A stretch of DNA of 64,000 nt from Facklamia miroungae (lineage in GTDB: Bacteria > Bacillota > Bacilli > Lactobacillales > Aerococcaceae), in NCBI RefSeq assembly GCF_012396555.1, contig NZ_JAAXPS010000004.1:62001-126000 (forward strand), read 5' to 3'. Every line of letters starts with the position of its first letter. Positions within the stretch are counted from its first letter, which is position 1. A program made the position numbers and the translations under genes. The notes beneath the pieces were generated by a model. It searched no databases and was not told where the DNA came from. It was given only the letters and a program-made list of their open reading frames with translations. Of this stretch, positions 17,157 to 25,615 are shown piece by piece.

Positions 17157-18473
17157 ATGAAGAAAAAAGATCTATTAGCTATTGGCTTTATGTTATTTGC
17201 TATGTTTTTTGGAGCAGGTAACTTAATCTTTCCAGTTGCTCTTGGACACCAAGCGGGTAAAAGTTTATTACCGGCCATAATTGGTTTTATCATTACAGGT
17301 GTTGGTTTGCCCTTATTATCCATGATCGTTGGTTCGAGTCTAAAAGGGGGTTATTTTCAAGCTTTAAAGAAAATTAACCCTGCTTTTGCGACTATTTTAT
17401 TAACGAGTAATTATTTAATTATAGGCCCTTTGTTTGCCATACCAAGAACAGCAACAACGACTTATGAAATGTCAGTTCTTCCCTATATCACCAACGGTAA
17501 TGGGTTTGCTCTATCTTTATTTACTTTAGTTTTCTTTGCCCTTGTTTTATGGATTTCTTTGAATAAACAGTCAATTGTTGATTCAATTGGTAGATGGCTG
17601 ACACCTATCCTATTGCTTTCTTTGGTTATTTTTTTAGTAAGGTCTTATTTTCTTTACCGGACAAATACACCTCCTAAGGCTTTGATGATAGAATATCAAT
17701 CCCATCCTTTGGCTGAAGGGTTTATTAAGGGTTACCTTACCATGGATACGCTAGCAACTTTGGCATTCTCAATCGTAGTAAAAAGTGCATTTGAAGCAAA
17801 AGGTATTTCGGATCAAAAGACCTTATGGAAAGAAGGAAGTAAAGCATCTCTAATTGCTGCAGGCTTATTAGGCGTCTTTTATTTTGGCCTCGCCTGGGTA
17901 GGCAATCATATCGCTTTAGTAGAAAGTCTCCCTCAAGGACAAAATCTAGGAACGTTTTTACTTCAAACTATTGCACATAATGCAATGGGGCAATCGGGTG
18001 TTGCTCTATTAGCTATAATAGTTTTCTTAGCCTGTCTGACAACTGCTTGTGGTTTAGTTACAGCAATCAGCCAATTTTTTCACGATTTATATCCGAAAAT
18101 TTCTTATCGAAACCATGTTTATTTAATGACAACCGTCTCTTGGTTAATTGCCAATCAAGGGTTGGATCGAATAATAGCGACCAGTGGTCCAATTCTAAAT
18201 ATCATTTATCCCGTGACAATGTCTTTGATTTTTCTTCTCATCTTACACAGAATTCAACCACTTAATAAAATACAGTTTTTAGTACCCCTCCTATTCGTTT
18301 TGTTGGTTAGTTTACTGTCGGTGTTAGTTACTAACCATGTTATTGAATGGGGTTTAATTCAGCAGCTACCATTGATAAAAACAGGCTTTAGTTGGATACC
18401 AGTATTAATAGTTGCTACCGTAATGAGTTTATTACTGATGAATCGGTCACAAAAGTTAGATTTTAATGTCTAA
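17157..18473 (+). CDS. brnQ: Branched-chain amino acid carrier BrnQ (LIV-II)
   Basis: A 438-residue symporter with about 12 membrane helices that takes up leucine, isoleucine and valine with Na+ or H+. The opening KKKDLLAIGFMLFAMFFGAG followed by NLIFP is the family hallmark; further conserved parts are GLPLLSMIVG, FAIPRTATTTYE and CGLVTAISQFF. I chose the ATG at 17157 because GGAGG is 7 bp upstream and the helix begins directly after; the longer frame covers the promoter. It is monocistronic with its own promoter and terminator. Confidence 0.95.
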   Translation: MKKKDLLAIGFMLFAMFFGAGNLIFPVALGHQAGKSLLPAIIGFIITGVGLPLLSMIVGSSLKGGYFQALKKINPAFATILLTSNYLIIGPLFAIPRTATTTYEMSVLPYITNGNGFALSLFTLVFFALVLWISLNKQSIVDSIGRWLTPILLLSLVIFLVRSYFLYRTNTPPKALMIEYQSHPLAEGFIKGYLTMDTLATLAFSIVVKSAFEAKGISDQKTLWKEGSKASLIAAGLLGVFYFGLAWVGNHIALVESLPQGQNLGTFLLQTIAHNAMGQSGVALLAIIVFLACLTTACGLVTAISQFFHDLYPKISYRNHVYLMTTVSWLIANQGLDRIIATSGPILNIIYPVTMSLIFLLILHRIQPLNKIQFLVPLLFVLLVSLLSVLVTNHVIEWGLIQQLPLIKTGFSWIPVLIVATVMSLLLMNRSQKLDFNV

Positions 18474-18872
18474 AAGAGGATAGTATTGAAAAATAAAAAT
18501 TTGTGTTAAATTTTCATTTTTAACTTTAAATAAATTGATAAAAAACGACTGGGGGACTTTCCCAGTTATTTTTTTGTTTAAATTTTTAGATAAAAATACA
18601 CAAACTTGATTCATTTAAATTATTAAAAATTGAACAAATTAGATATTGTTAGATTGTGATAAAACTTTAAGAAAACATAATACACAGGCATAAAGTTTGA
18701 TCAATTAAAAAAAATAAAAGACCATTTAAACACTAGTTCACAAACTAAATAAAATATTGTGTAAAAATTAATGGATAATTAAAAAAATATAGGGTTTTAA
18801 ATTTTTTTATATTAATAGAAGTTTATAAAAATAACCATTTATTTTTTTGAAAAATGTGCTATTTATCAACAA
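18474..18872. other. AT-rich intergenic region after brnQ: terminator, then no gene seen
   Basis: The brnQ terminator is the hairpin ACTGGG/CCCAGT (18548-18553 with 18561-18566) followed by seven T (18569-18575). The remaining 300 bp are very AT-rich with no open frame that has a ribosome site. TTCACAAACTAAATAAAAT (18737-18755) resembles a motif upstream of metN at 14581. Confidence 0.6.
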
Positions 18873-18909
18873 AGAAAGCGTTGACAAATTTTAGAGTGAA
18901 AGGTAGACT
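18873..18909 (+). promoter_or_regulatory. Consensus promoter with overlapping cre-like site (peptide ABC operon)
   Basis: A perfect TTGACA (18881-18886), a 17-bp spacer and TAGACT (18904-18909). The -35 is the right half of AGAAAGCGTTGACA (18873-18886), which fits 12 of 14 positions of the CcpA cre consensus. The 5' leader is about 130 nt. Confidence 0.65.
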
Positions 18910-19046
18910 AAAAATGTGAATCCGTTTGCAGCGGTCCAAGCATTTATGGAAGGAGGATAATTTTTTTCACTGATTGTTTTCTAAAGAATGTGAAGAATGT
19001 CACTTTATCGCAGATTTTATATCAAATAAATAAAGGAGCCATTATT

Positions 19047-20567
19047 ATGAAAAGAAAATTAGGATTATTCGCACTATTATTAATGGGTGTATTTTTATTA
19101 GTGGGTTGTTCTGGAGGTGGATCTGGTGAAACCTTAACGGTTGCTGTTTCAGGAGATGCTATTTCTCTCGACCCTATAGCAACGAATGATAACCAGTCAA
19201 GTCATGTTATGACACAAATTTATGAAGGATTAGTAAAAATAAATGATGAAGGTAAACCAGAACCTAGCTTGGCCGAAAGTTTTGATCAACCCGATGAAAA
19301 GACATATGTCTTTAAATTAAAAAAAGGTGTTAAATTCCATAATGGAGAAGAATTGAAGGCGTCTGACGTTGTGTTTTCTTTAAAACGTGCGATTGAAGCA
19401 CCAAACGTGAAGCACTTATTCGAAACAATTGATATTGACTCTGTAAAAGCTACTGATGACTATACAGTTGAATTCAAACAAACTGAACCGTTTTCAGGTA
19501 TATTGGCTGCTTTATGTCACCCTGGTGCTTATATCGTAAATGAAAAAGCGGTAAACGAAGCTGGCAATGATTATGCACGTAATCCTGTAGGAACTAACGC
19601 TGTGAAATTTGTTAAATGGACCAAGGCTGACTCCGTTGAAATGGAACGTTTTGATGATTATCATGGTGAAAAAACGGAATACAAGAATTTAATTTTCCGT
19701 GTAATTCCTGAACCAAGTAACCGCGTTATCGAGTTAGAATCTGGGGGGGTAGATATTGCTTACGATATCTCAGCAATTGATCTCGAGAAGATTGAAAACA
19801 ATGATAAATTACAATTATTAAAATCTTTTGACTATGGTACAACATACCTAGGTTTCAACATTGCTAAAGAACCGTTCAATGATCCAAAGGTTCGTGAAGC
19901 GATTTCTTATGCAATTGACATTGATTCGATCGTTAAAGCTGTATTTAAAGGATTGGGTCAAACTGCAACCGGTGTAATGTCACCAAAATTAGCTTATTCA
20001 ATTTCTGATGAATATCAACCTCGTGCTCGTGACGTAGAAAAAGCTAAAGAATTATTAAAAGAAGCAGGCTTCCCTGATGGTTTTTCTACTTCAATTTCTA
20101 CTAATGAGAATAAAGACCGTATTGATATGGCTACTGCAATGAAAGAACAATTATCAGAAGTTGGTATTGATGTTTCAATTAACGTATTAGAGTGGTCAGC
20201 TTTTAACGAGCTCATTAAGAACGGCAAGCACGATATGTTCGAAATTGCTTGGACTGCCGATTCTCCAGACCCAGATACTTTCTTATATCCATGCTTCCAT
20301 TCCTCAGCTAAAGGTGAAGGTGGAAACTACATTTACTTAGAAGATGATGAATTAGATAAGATGTTAGAAGACGCTCGTTTCTCTCAAGACGATGCTGAAC
20401 GTGCTGACCTTTATCGTCAAGCTCAAGAACATCTAATGGATATCACAGCTTGGATTCCAGAGCACAATAAAGAATTAACAGTGGGTGCTCAAAAGGATGT
20501 TAAAAATATTAAACTTTCTCCATTTGGATGGTATCAATTAGCTCCAGTTACTAAAGGAGAAAAATAG
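19047..20567 (+). CDS. Peptide ABC transporter substrate-binding lipoprotein
   Basis: A 506-residue family 5 extracellular binding protein (SBP_bac_5, OppA/DppA/AppA type). The signal peptide ends in the lipobox LVGC, so it is lipid-anchored; it is the only one of the four binding proteins in the window with this cysteine. The mature part has LDPIATNDNQSSHVMTQIYE and LKKGVKFHNGEELKASDVVF, the classic SBP_5 motifs. I chose the ATG at 19047 because AAAGGAG lies 8 bp upstream; the in-frame GTG at 18990 would put 19 odd residues before the signal peptide. Peptide or glutathione are possible ligands. Confidence 0.93.
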   Translation: MKRKLGLFALLLMGVFLLVGCSGGGSGETLTVAVSGDAISLDPIATNDNQSSHVMTQIYEGLVKINDEGKPEPSLAESFDQPDEKTYVFKLKKGVKFHNGEELKASDVVFSLKRAIEAPNVKHLFETIDIDSVKATDDYTVEFKQTEPFSGILAALCHPGAYIVNEKAVNEAGNDYARNPVGTNAVKFVKWTKADSVEMERFDDYHGEKTEYKNLIFRVIPEPSNRVIELESGGVDIAYDISAIDLEKIENNDKLQLLKSFDYGTTYLGFNIAKEPFNDPKVREAISYAIDIDSIVKAVFKGLGQTATGVMSPKLAYSISDEYQPRARDVEKAKELLKEAGFPDGFSTSISTNENKDRIDMATAMKEQLSEVGIDVSINVLEWSAFNELIKNGKHDMFEIAWTADSPDPDTFLYPCFHSSAKGEGGNYIYLEDDELDKMLEDARFSQDDAERADLYRQAQEHLMDITAWIPEHNKELTVGAQKDVKNIKLSPFGWYQLAPVTKGEK

Positions 20568-20581
20568 ACTATTGTATTCTG

Positions 20582-20603
20582 GAGGAGATGGAAACATCTC
20601 CTC
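20582..20603 (+). other. Intercistronic hairpin between binding protein and permease
   Basis: GAGGAGATG (20582-20590) pairs perfectly with CATCTCCTC (20595-20603) around a GAAA tetraloop. No T run follows, so it is more likely an mRNA-stabilising or processing element that favours the binding-protein transcript than a terminator. Confidence 0.7.
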
Positions 20604-20630
20604 TATCTAAAGAAGAGGGTGCGTTAAAAC

Positions 20631-21560
20631 ATGCTAAAATATATATTAAAAAGGCTACTGTATTTGATTCCTGTTATTTTAGGCGTCTCTTTTATTGTAT
20701 TTGCTTTGCTATACATTACGCCAGGAGATCCAGCACGTAATGCTTTAGGTCCTTCTGCTTCAGAAGCAGCTGTTAAAGCCTTAAGATTAGAAATGGGCTT
20801 AGAGGATCCCTTTCTTGTGCAATTTGGTCGCTATATTAAGAATGTGTTTACTAAATTAGATTTAGGAACTTCTTATATTACAAAATCTTCAGTTGCTGCT
20901 GAAATTTTTAATCGAGCAGGCTCTACAATTAAACTAGCTTTTCTATCAATAACTTTCGCTGTATTACTAGGGATACCAATTGGAATTATTTGTGCGATTA
21001 AACAGTATTCAATTTTTGATAACATCGCTATGATTTTTGCTTTAATTGGAATTTCGATGCCAGTTTTCTGGTTAGGACTTTTACTTATTATGTTATTCTC
21101 TGTTAGACTAGGCTGGTTCCCATCATCAGGTTTTTCTATGCCATCTCAAATGGTTCTTCCTGCTGTTGCCTTGGGATCCCAGTCTGTTTCGGTAATAACG
21201 CGGATGACTCGTTCATCGATGCTCGAAGTTATTCGACAAGACTATATTCAAACAGCAAAAGCCAAGGGTCAGCGACAAAATGTTGTCGTTTGGAAGCATG
21301 CGCTTGGAAACGCCTTGATTCCAATCATTACAATTGTCGGTACTCAGTTTGGTCAGCTTATGGGGGGAGCCTTAATGACAGAGGTAATCTTCTCAATTCC
21401 TGGTATTGGTCGTTTGATGGTTGACTCCATCAAGATGCGTGATATGCCGATGGTTCTGGGATGTGTTCTCTTTGTGGCGGTAACCTTTAGTATCGTTAAC
21501 TTAATAGTTGATATTTTATATACCTATGTTGACCCACGAATTAAGACAAAATATGTGTAG
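20631..21560 (+). CDS. Peptide ABC transporter permease (DppB/OppB type)
   Basis: A 309-residue permease with six helices. It starts MLKYILKRLLYLIPVILGVSF, as usual for the DppB group, has TPGDPARNALGP after helix 1, and the EAA loop DYIQTAKAKGQRQNVVVWKH. With the DppC-type partner 12 bp downstream it forms the membrane channel. The ribosome site AGAGGGTG is about 10 bp upstream. Its place between the binding protein and two ATPases defines one operon of five genes (19047-24556). Confidence 0.93.
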   Translation: MLKYILKRLLYLIPVILGVSFIVFALLYITPGDPARNALGPSASEAAVKALRLEMGLEDPFLVQFGRYIKNVFTKLDLGTSYITKSSVAAEIFNRAGSTIKLAFLSITFAVLLGIPIGIICAIKQYSIFDNIAMIFALIGISMPVFWLGLLLIMLFSVRLGWFPSSGFSMPSQMVLPAVALGSQSVSVITRMTRSSMLEVIRQDYIQTAKAKGQRQNVVVWKHALGNALIPIITIVGTQFGQLMGGALMTEVIFSIPGIGRLMVDSIKMRDMPMVLGCVLFVAVTFSIVNLIVDILYTYVDPRIKTKYV

Positions 21561-21571
21561 GGGGAATCAAC

Positions 21572-22549
21572 ATGGAAAATCCTAAATTAAATTCAGAAAA
21601 AGAAGAAATAGTAGAATTAGATCGTGATCAATTAGACAGAGGAATAGAAGAAGAACTTCCTCAAGTTAAAGATCGTGTGAGACAGGAAAAAGAGCACCAA
21701 CGTGGTCGCTTCCGTGGTTTACAGGATATATGGATCCGTATGAAGCGGAATAAATTAGCAATGGTTGGATTATTTATAATCGTGATGTTAGTTATAGTCG
21801 CTATTTTTGCTGACCAAATTGCTCCTTATGGTTTTGCTGAACAAAACCTACAAAATCAGTTTGCACCACCAAGTTCAGAACATCTATTTGGAACAGATGA
21901 TTTGGGTCGTGATATTTTTTCTAGGGTTATTTATGGGTCAAGAATTTCCCTAAAAGTTGGTTTTATTTCGGTATCGATTTCACTGATTATTGGTGTAGCG
22001 ATTGGAGCAGTGACAGGCTATTATGGTGGTCGAGTAGATAATATGCTTATGCGTTTTATTGATATTTTACAATCGATACCAGATATTCTATTAGCTATTG
22101 CAATTATGGCAGCCTTAGGACCTGGGCTTGCAAACCTTATGATTGCTGTGGGGATTGCGGCTATTCCAGGTTATGCAAGACTCGTTCGCTCATCTGTACT
22201 TTCGATTCGTGATATGGAGTTTGTTGAGGCTGCAAAAGCCAACGGATCGAGTGATTTTAGAATTATTGTAAAACATATTATTCCAAACTGTATGGCGCCA
22301 ATCATTGTTCAAGCAACTCTAGGAGTGGCTTACGCAATTATTAACGCTGCTGGTTTAAGTTTTATTGGTTTAGGTTTGGAGCCACCAACACCAGAGTGGG
22401 GAGCTATGTTATCAGGTGGACGTTCTTATATTAGAGATGCTGTACATATGACCCTATTCCCAGGACTGGCTATAGTTACAACGATTTTTGCATTAAATGT
22501 CTTAGGTGATGGTCTGCGTGATGCACTCGATCCTAAGCTGAAACGCTAG
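21572..22549 (+). CDS. Peptide ABC transporter permease (DppC/OppC type)
   Basis: A 325-residue permease. About 55 very charged cytoplasmic residues precede the first helix, a longer N-tail than usual. Helix 1 (KLAMVGLFIIVMLVIVAIFA) is followed by the OppC motif FGTDDLGRDIFSRVIYGSRI, and the EAA loop is DMEFVEAAKANGSSDFRIIVKH. TAGGGGGAATCAAC precedes the ATG. It is the second half of the channel of the peptide transporter. Confidence 0.93.
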   Translation: MENPKLNSEKEEIVELDRDQLDRGIEEELPQVKDRVRQEKEHQRGRFRGLQDIWIRMKRNKLAMVGLFIIVMLVIVAIFADQIAPYGFAEQNLQNQFAPPSSEHLFGTDDLGRDIFSRVIYGSRISLKVGFISVSISLIIGVAIGAVTGYYGGRVDNMLMRFIDILQSIPDILLAIAIMAALGPGLANLMIAVGIAAIPGYARLVRSSVLSIRDMEFVEAAKANGSSDFRIIVKHIIPNCMAPIIVQATLGVAYAIINAAGLSFIGLGLEPPTPEWGAMLSGGRSYIRDAVHMTLFPGLAIVTTIFALNVLGDGLRDALDPKLKR

Positions 22550-22560
22550 GGGGCAAGATT

Positions 22561-23550
22561 ATGGTTGATTTATTAGATTTAAGAAATGTTAGTGTGCAAT
22601 ATGAGACAGATTCGGGGACTGTTTATGCAGTCAATGATCTGAATCTATCAATTGGTAAGAAAGAAACCTTAGGATTAGTTGGAGAAACCGGTGCCGGTAA
22701 AACAACTACTGCCTTGGCCATTATGCAATTGATCCAAGATCCTCCAGGTAAAATTACTTCAGGTGAAATTTTACTCGAAGGTCAAGATTTGATGAATGTT
22801 AAAGAAAAGGATATGTTTAACATTCGTGGAAACAAGATTTCTATGATTTTCCAAGATCCGATGACTTCATTAAACCCGATCATGACAGTTGGGGATCAAA
22901 TTAAAGAAGTAATTGAACTTCACCAGGATCTTTCGAAAGAAGAAACAATTGCTAAAGCAGAAGAAATGTTAGAGTTAGTTGGTATTCAAAAAGAAAGACT
23001 GAATGACTATCCCCACCAATTTTCCGGGGGTATGAAACAAAGAGTTGTCATTGCGATGGCTCTGGCATGTAATCCCGAGTTGATTATTGCCGATGAACCG
23101 ACCACAGCATTGGACGTGACGATACAAGCACAAGTGCTAGAATTAATGAAAGAATTAAAAGACAAGTATGATACGTCGATGATTCTCATTACCCATGATT
23201 TGGGAGTTGTGGCTGAAATTTGTGATTATGTTTCTGTAATATACGCGGGAACGATCGTTGAACATGCTTCTGTAGAAGACTTGTATAATGAACCTCTTCA
23301 CCCGTATACGCGAGGGTTGTTTGACTCTATTCCGAGTGCTGATGAAGATGTCGATAAATTGAAAGTCATTCCTGGAACAACACCGGACCCTTCTGATTTG
23401 CCGACGGGATGTCGTTTCCATCCAAGATGCAAACATTGTATGGAAATTTGTAAATATAAATTTCCTGAGTTTCGTGAAGCACGGCCAGGTCATTATGTAG
23501 CGTGTCATTTATACAATGAGGAAGGGGTGGAGAACCTTGACCAACAATAA
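22561..23550 (+). CDS. Peptide ABC transporter ATP-binding protein (DppD/OppD type)
   Basis: A 329-residue ATPase with Walker [14 protein letters not shown], signature SGGMKQR, Walker [13 protein letters not shown] and the switch His in ITHDLGVV. The C-terminal oligopeptide-transporter extension is present with [15 protein letters not shown], which in this family carries cysteine ligands of an Fe-S cluster. AGGGGGC lies before the ATG. The end overlaps the next gene by 14 bp. Confidence 0.94.
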   Translation: MVDLLDLRNVSVQYETDSGTVYAVNDLNLSIGKKETLGLVGETGAGKTTTALAIMQLIQDPPGKITSGEILLEGQDLMNVKEKDMFNIRGNKISMIFQDPMTSLNPIMTVGDQIKEVIELHQDLSKEETIAKAEEMLELVGIQKERLNDYPHQFSGGMKQRVVIAMALACNPELIIADEPTTALDVTIQAQVLELMKELKDKYDTSMILITHDLGVVAEICDYVSVIYAGTIVEHASVEDLYNEPLHPYTRGLFDSIPSADEDVDKLKVIPGTTPDPSDLPTGCRFHPRCKHCMEICKYKFPEFREARPGHYVACHLYNEEGVENLDQQ

Positions 23551-24556
23551 TCAAGAAGCACTCATCAGTGTGCGTAATCTTAAGAAATATTTTCCCACTA
23601 AAGCTGGCGATTTAAAAGCGGTCGATAATATTAGCTTTGATATTAAAAAAGGTGAGACCTTAGGTCTAGTAGGTGAGTCTGGCTGCGGTAAATCGACTGC
23701 TGGGCGTGCAATTATTCGTTTACATGAACCGACTGCAGGTGAGATATACTTAGAAGGCAAGAATATAATGGAATACAAGGGTTTAAAAGAGATGCGTTTG
23801 ATGCGACAAGAAATGCAAATCGTTTTCCAAGATCCTTATTCTTCGCTTAACCCAAGAATGACAACTTTTGATCTTATTGCTGAACCATTACGTGTCAATA
23901 AGTTAACAAACAACCAGGCTGAGTTAGAGAAAAAAGTGTATAAAATGATGGAGACGGTAGGTCTAGCTAGACGGTTAGCTGGTTCATTCCCACATGAATT
24001 AGATGGCGGACGGCGTCAAAGAATTGGTATTGCTAGGGCACTTATTCTTCAACCGAAGTTCTTAGTCTTAGACGAACCTGTATCTGCTCTTGATGTTTCT
24101 ATTCAGGCTCAAATTTTAAACTTGATGGATCAGTTGCAGGATGAATTTGGCTTAACTTACTTATTTATTTCTCACGACTTATCAGTTGTTAGACATATTT
24201 CCGACCGAATTGCAGTAATGTATCTTGGTCAGATCGTGGAATTAGGTACTTATGATCGTATCTTTGAAAATCCATTGCATCCTTATACGAGAGCCCTACT
24301 TTCTGCTATTCCAATCCCTAAAGTTGGTGTTAAACGAGAGCGGATTTTCTTAGAAGGAGACGTGCCTAGTCCGGTGAACCCTCCGGAAGGTTGCCGCTTT
24401 GCCGGTAGATGTAAGTACTGTATGGAAATTTGTAAAACGACTCCAGTTGAATTGAGAGAAATAGAACCAGGACATTTCGTGGCGTGTCATTTATACAATG
24501 ATATTAAATTTGCACAGTCGGTAGAATTTCCTGAAGAACAAATGAAATTGATTTAA
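23537..24556 (+). CDS. Peptide ABC transporter ATP-binding protein (DppF/OppF type)
   Basis: A 339-residue ATPase starting at TTG 23537, preceded by AAGGGGTGG at 8 bp; the start lies inside the previous gene, so translation is coupled. Walker A is [11 protein letters not shown] and Walker [12 protein letters not shown]. The signature loop reads LDGGRRQR rather than LSGGQRQR, a variant also known from other DppF-like proteins. The C-terminal extension holds [15 protein letters not shown], again a cysteine cluster. The last codons ([12 protein letters not shown]) recur as a remnant at 25510-25548. Confidence 0.93.
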   Translation: MTNNNQEALISVRNLKKYFPTKAGDLKAVDNISFDIKKGETLGLVGESGCGKSTAGRAIIRLHEPTAGEIYLEGKNIMEYKGLKEMRLMRQEMQIVFQDPYSSLNPRMTTFDLIAEPLRVNKLTNNQAELEKKVYKMMETVGLARRLAGSFPHELDGGRRQRIGIARALILQPKFLVLDEPVSALDVSIQAQILNLMDQLQDEFGLTYLFISHDLSVVRHISDRIAVMYLGQIVELGTYDRIFENPLHPYTRALLSAIPIPKVGVKRERIFLEGDVPSPVNPPEGCRFAGRCKYCMEICKTTPVELREIEPGHFVACHLYNDIKFAQSVEFPEEQMKLI

Positions 24557-24562
24557 ATTAAT

Positions 24563-24611
24563 ATCCCTTCTAAAACACCTCTGTACTAGGTAGTTAGAAG
24601 GGATTTTTTTA
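24563..24611 (+). terminator. Terminator of the peptide ABC operon
   Basis: ATCCCTTCTAA (24563-24573) pairs with TTAGAAGGGAT (24594-24604), followed by seven T. A diverged second copy lies at 25557-25600. Confidence 0.9.
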
Positions 24612-24617
24612 ATGATT

Positions 24618-24719
24618 TTATTTCATTAAGCAATAGTTGATTTGTTTCTTTAGGAAATCACCGTTCATATAAGCGTAGTTAAAAGCCTTATCCTCATAAA
24701 AGCCTTCTAAATCAGAGGA
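24618..24719 (-). pseudogene. Remnant of a second yaaA gene (C-terminal end only)
   Basis: Read on the minus strand this stretch gives about 34 codons ending in stop at 24618: SSDLEGFYEDKAFNYAYM followed by NGDFLKKQINYCLMK. The intact YaaA encoded at 25616-26320 ends SLDLNTLKAFKDYEYSYA then NGDFKNKEINYCLN. The shared NGDF, INYCL and tyrosine pattern show homology, with many differences, so this is a diverged copy rather than a recent duplicate. There is no start or ribosome site, and an in-frame stop lies about 35 bp upstream. With the remnant at 25510 it brackets the XRE cassette. Confidence 0.8.
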
Positions 24720-24793
24720 TTTATGCGAAGGGGATGTTTGAGCAAATCAATGCATAGGTTATTCGTTATTATTGAAGATAATAAATTTTTATT

Positions 24794-24846
24794 CTTGACA
24801 AGCTCACTTGGCAAATATATAATTAATGAAAAGTAAGCTTGGCAAG
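24794..24846 (+). promoter_or_regulatory. Perfect consensus promoter with three CTTGNCAAG operators
   Basis: TTGACA (24795-24800), 17 bp, TATAAT (24818-24823): both hexamers match consensus exactly. The palindromic motif CTTGNCAAG occurs three times: 24794-24802 (over the -35), 24807-24815 (in the spacer, last base A) and 24838-24846 (just downstream of transcription start). The arrangement suggests tight repression, most likely by the XRE protein of the same operon. Confidence 0.75.
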
Positions 24847-24857
24847 GGAGAATGGAA

Positions 24858-25172
24858 TTGGAAAAAGATAATTTTTTAAAGATAGCTCAAAAGGAAAAAA
24901 ATGATGAGAGAGAGATTTTTATTAATGATAAATCGAGCGTTTGGATTTCGAGGGCATTAATTGGTATCGCTGCATTTATTTCCGCTATTAAAGAATCGCA
25001 GAATCTACCTTTTTTGGATATTCTTGCCATGCTATGTCTTTCAATTGGCGTAGGAGAATTATATAAATACTTTGCAAGGAAAGAAATAAAATATTTATTT
25101 TTGTTTATCCTATTGTTTACAGTGGGATTAGTTGCAATAGTGTTTTTTTTAAAGGATCTTTATTATGGATGA
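24858..25172 (+). CDS. Small membrane protein of the XRE cassette, function unknown
   Basis: A 104-residue protein with a charged N-terminal 25 residues and three hydrophobic helices (about 29-47, 51-65 and 76-98). I do not recognise a named function; small membrane proteins paired with an XRE regulator are common in Firmicutes and are mostly uncharacterised. I chose TTG 24858 because AAGGGAG lies 7 bp upstream; the ATG at 24852 is only 1 bp from it. It overlaps the XRE gene by 8 bp, so the two form one operon. A membrane toxin, a sensor or an immunity protein are all possible. Confidence 0.75.
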   Translation: MEKDNFLKIAQKEKNDEREIFINDKSSVWISRALIGIAAFISAIKESQNLPFLDILAMLCLSIGVGELYKYFARKEIKYLFLFILLFTVGLVAIVFFLKDLYYG

Positions 25173-25386
25173 AAAGTTAAAACTAAAGAATAATCTAAAA
25201 GGTTTACGAAAAGAGTTAAAACTAACTCAAGAAGAATTGGCAAAAATGGTTGGAGTATCTCGAAATACTATTTCCTCAATAGAAACAGGTCAGTATAATC
25301 CAACTGCAAAATTAGCCTATTTACTATGTTTAGCACTCGATAAGAAATTTGAAGAAATTTTTTATCTATCTACTGGAGATAATTAA
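25165..25386 (+). CDS. XRE-family helix-turn-helix regulator
   Basis: A 73-residue DNA-binding protein. Nearly all of it is the HTH_3 domain: LRKELKLTQEELAKMVGVSR then NTISSIETGQYNPTAKLA. There is no effector domain, as in the YozG/YvaO-like mini-regulators. AAAGGA lies 8 bp before the ATG. It follows the small membrane protein with an 8-bp overlap and is expected to control the promoter at 24795 through the CTTGNCAAG sites (inference). It sits in a cassette between two diverged copies of the oppF-yaaA junction, a sign of acquisition. Confidence 0.9.
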   Translation: MDEKLKLKNNLKGLRKELKLTQEELAKMVGVSRNTISSIETGQYNPTAKLAYLLCLALDKKFEEIFYLSTGDN

Positions 25387-25509
25387 TTTATATTTTTTCG
25401 AACAGTCTTAATATTTATATACTATTTCAACTTTTATAATTTATACGATATTTTAATCAAAAATCATTCTGAACTAGGATTTTATATACTATAGTTTAAA
25501 ATGTAGGTA

Positions 25510-25548
25510 AAATCAGTAGAGTTTCCAGCAGAAAAAATGAAATTGATT
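25510..25548 (+). pseudogene. Remnant of a second oppF-type gene (last 13 codons)
   Basis: Codons KSVEFPAEKMKLI correspond to [13 protein letters not shown] at the end of the intact ATPase gene ending at 24556. Several codons differ only in the third base (GAA/GAG, CCT/CCA, TCG/TCA), the mark of selection on a working gene in the donor lineage. The stop codon is replaced by AAA. The adjoining terminator and yaaA 3' end also match the left copy. Confidence 0.8.
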
Positions 25549-25556
25549 AAAATAAG

Positions 25557-25600
25557 AACCCTCTTAAACACCTTATCAAGTTGTTTTAAGAGGGTTTTAC
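25557..25600. terminator. Bidirectional terminator between oppF remnant and yaaA
   Basis: AACCCTCTTAAA (25557-25568) pairs perfectly with TTTAAGAGGGTT (25585-25596). It is the diverged second copy of the terminator at 24563 and now serves yaaA on the minus strand. Confidence 0.8.
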
Positions 25601-25615
25601 CTTTTGACTATTTTA

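Noticed and set aside
18949-19046. A strong GGAGG site (18951-18956) and an in-frame GTG at 18990 upstream of the first peptide-binding protein.
   Set aside because: No suitable start codon follows GGAGG at 5-12 bp, and the 19 residues from 18990 would spoil the lipoprotein signal. The ATG at 19047 with its own AAAGGAG is far better.
24612-25610. A transposon or phage attachment site around the XRE cassette.
   Set aside because: There is no transposase, integrase, terminal inverted repeat or tRNA gene; the flanks are the oppF/yaaA duplication itself.
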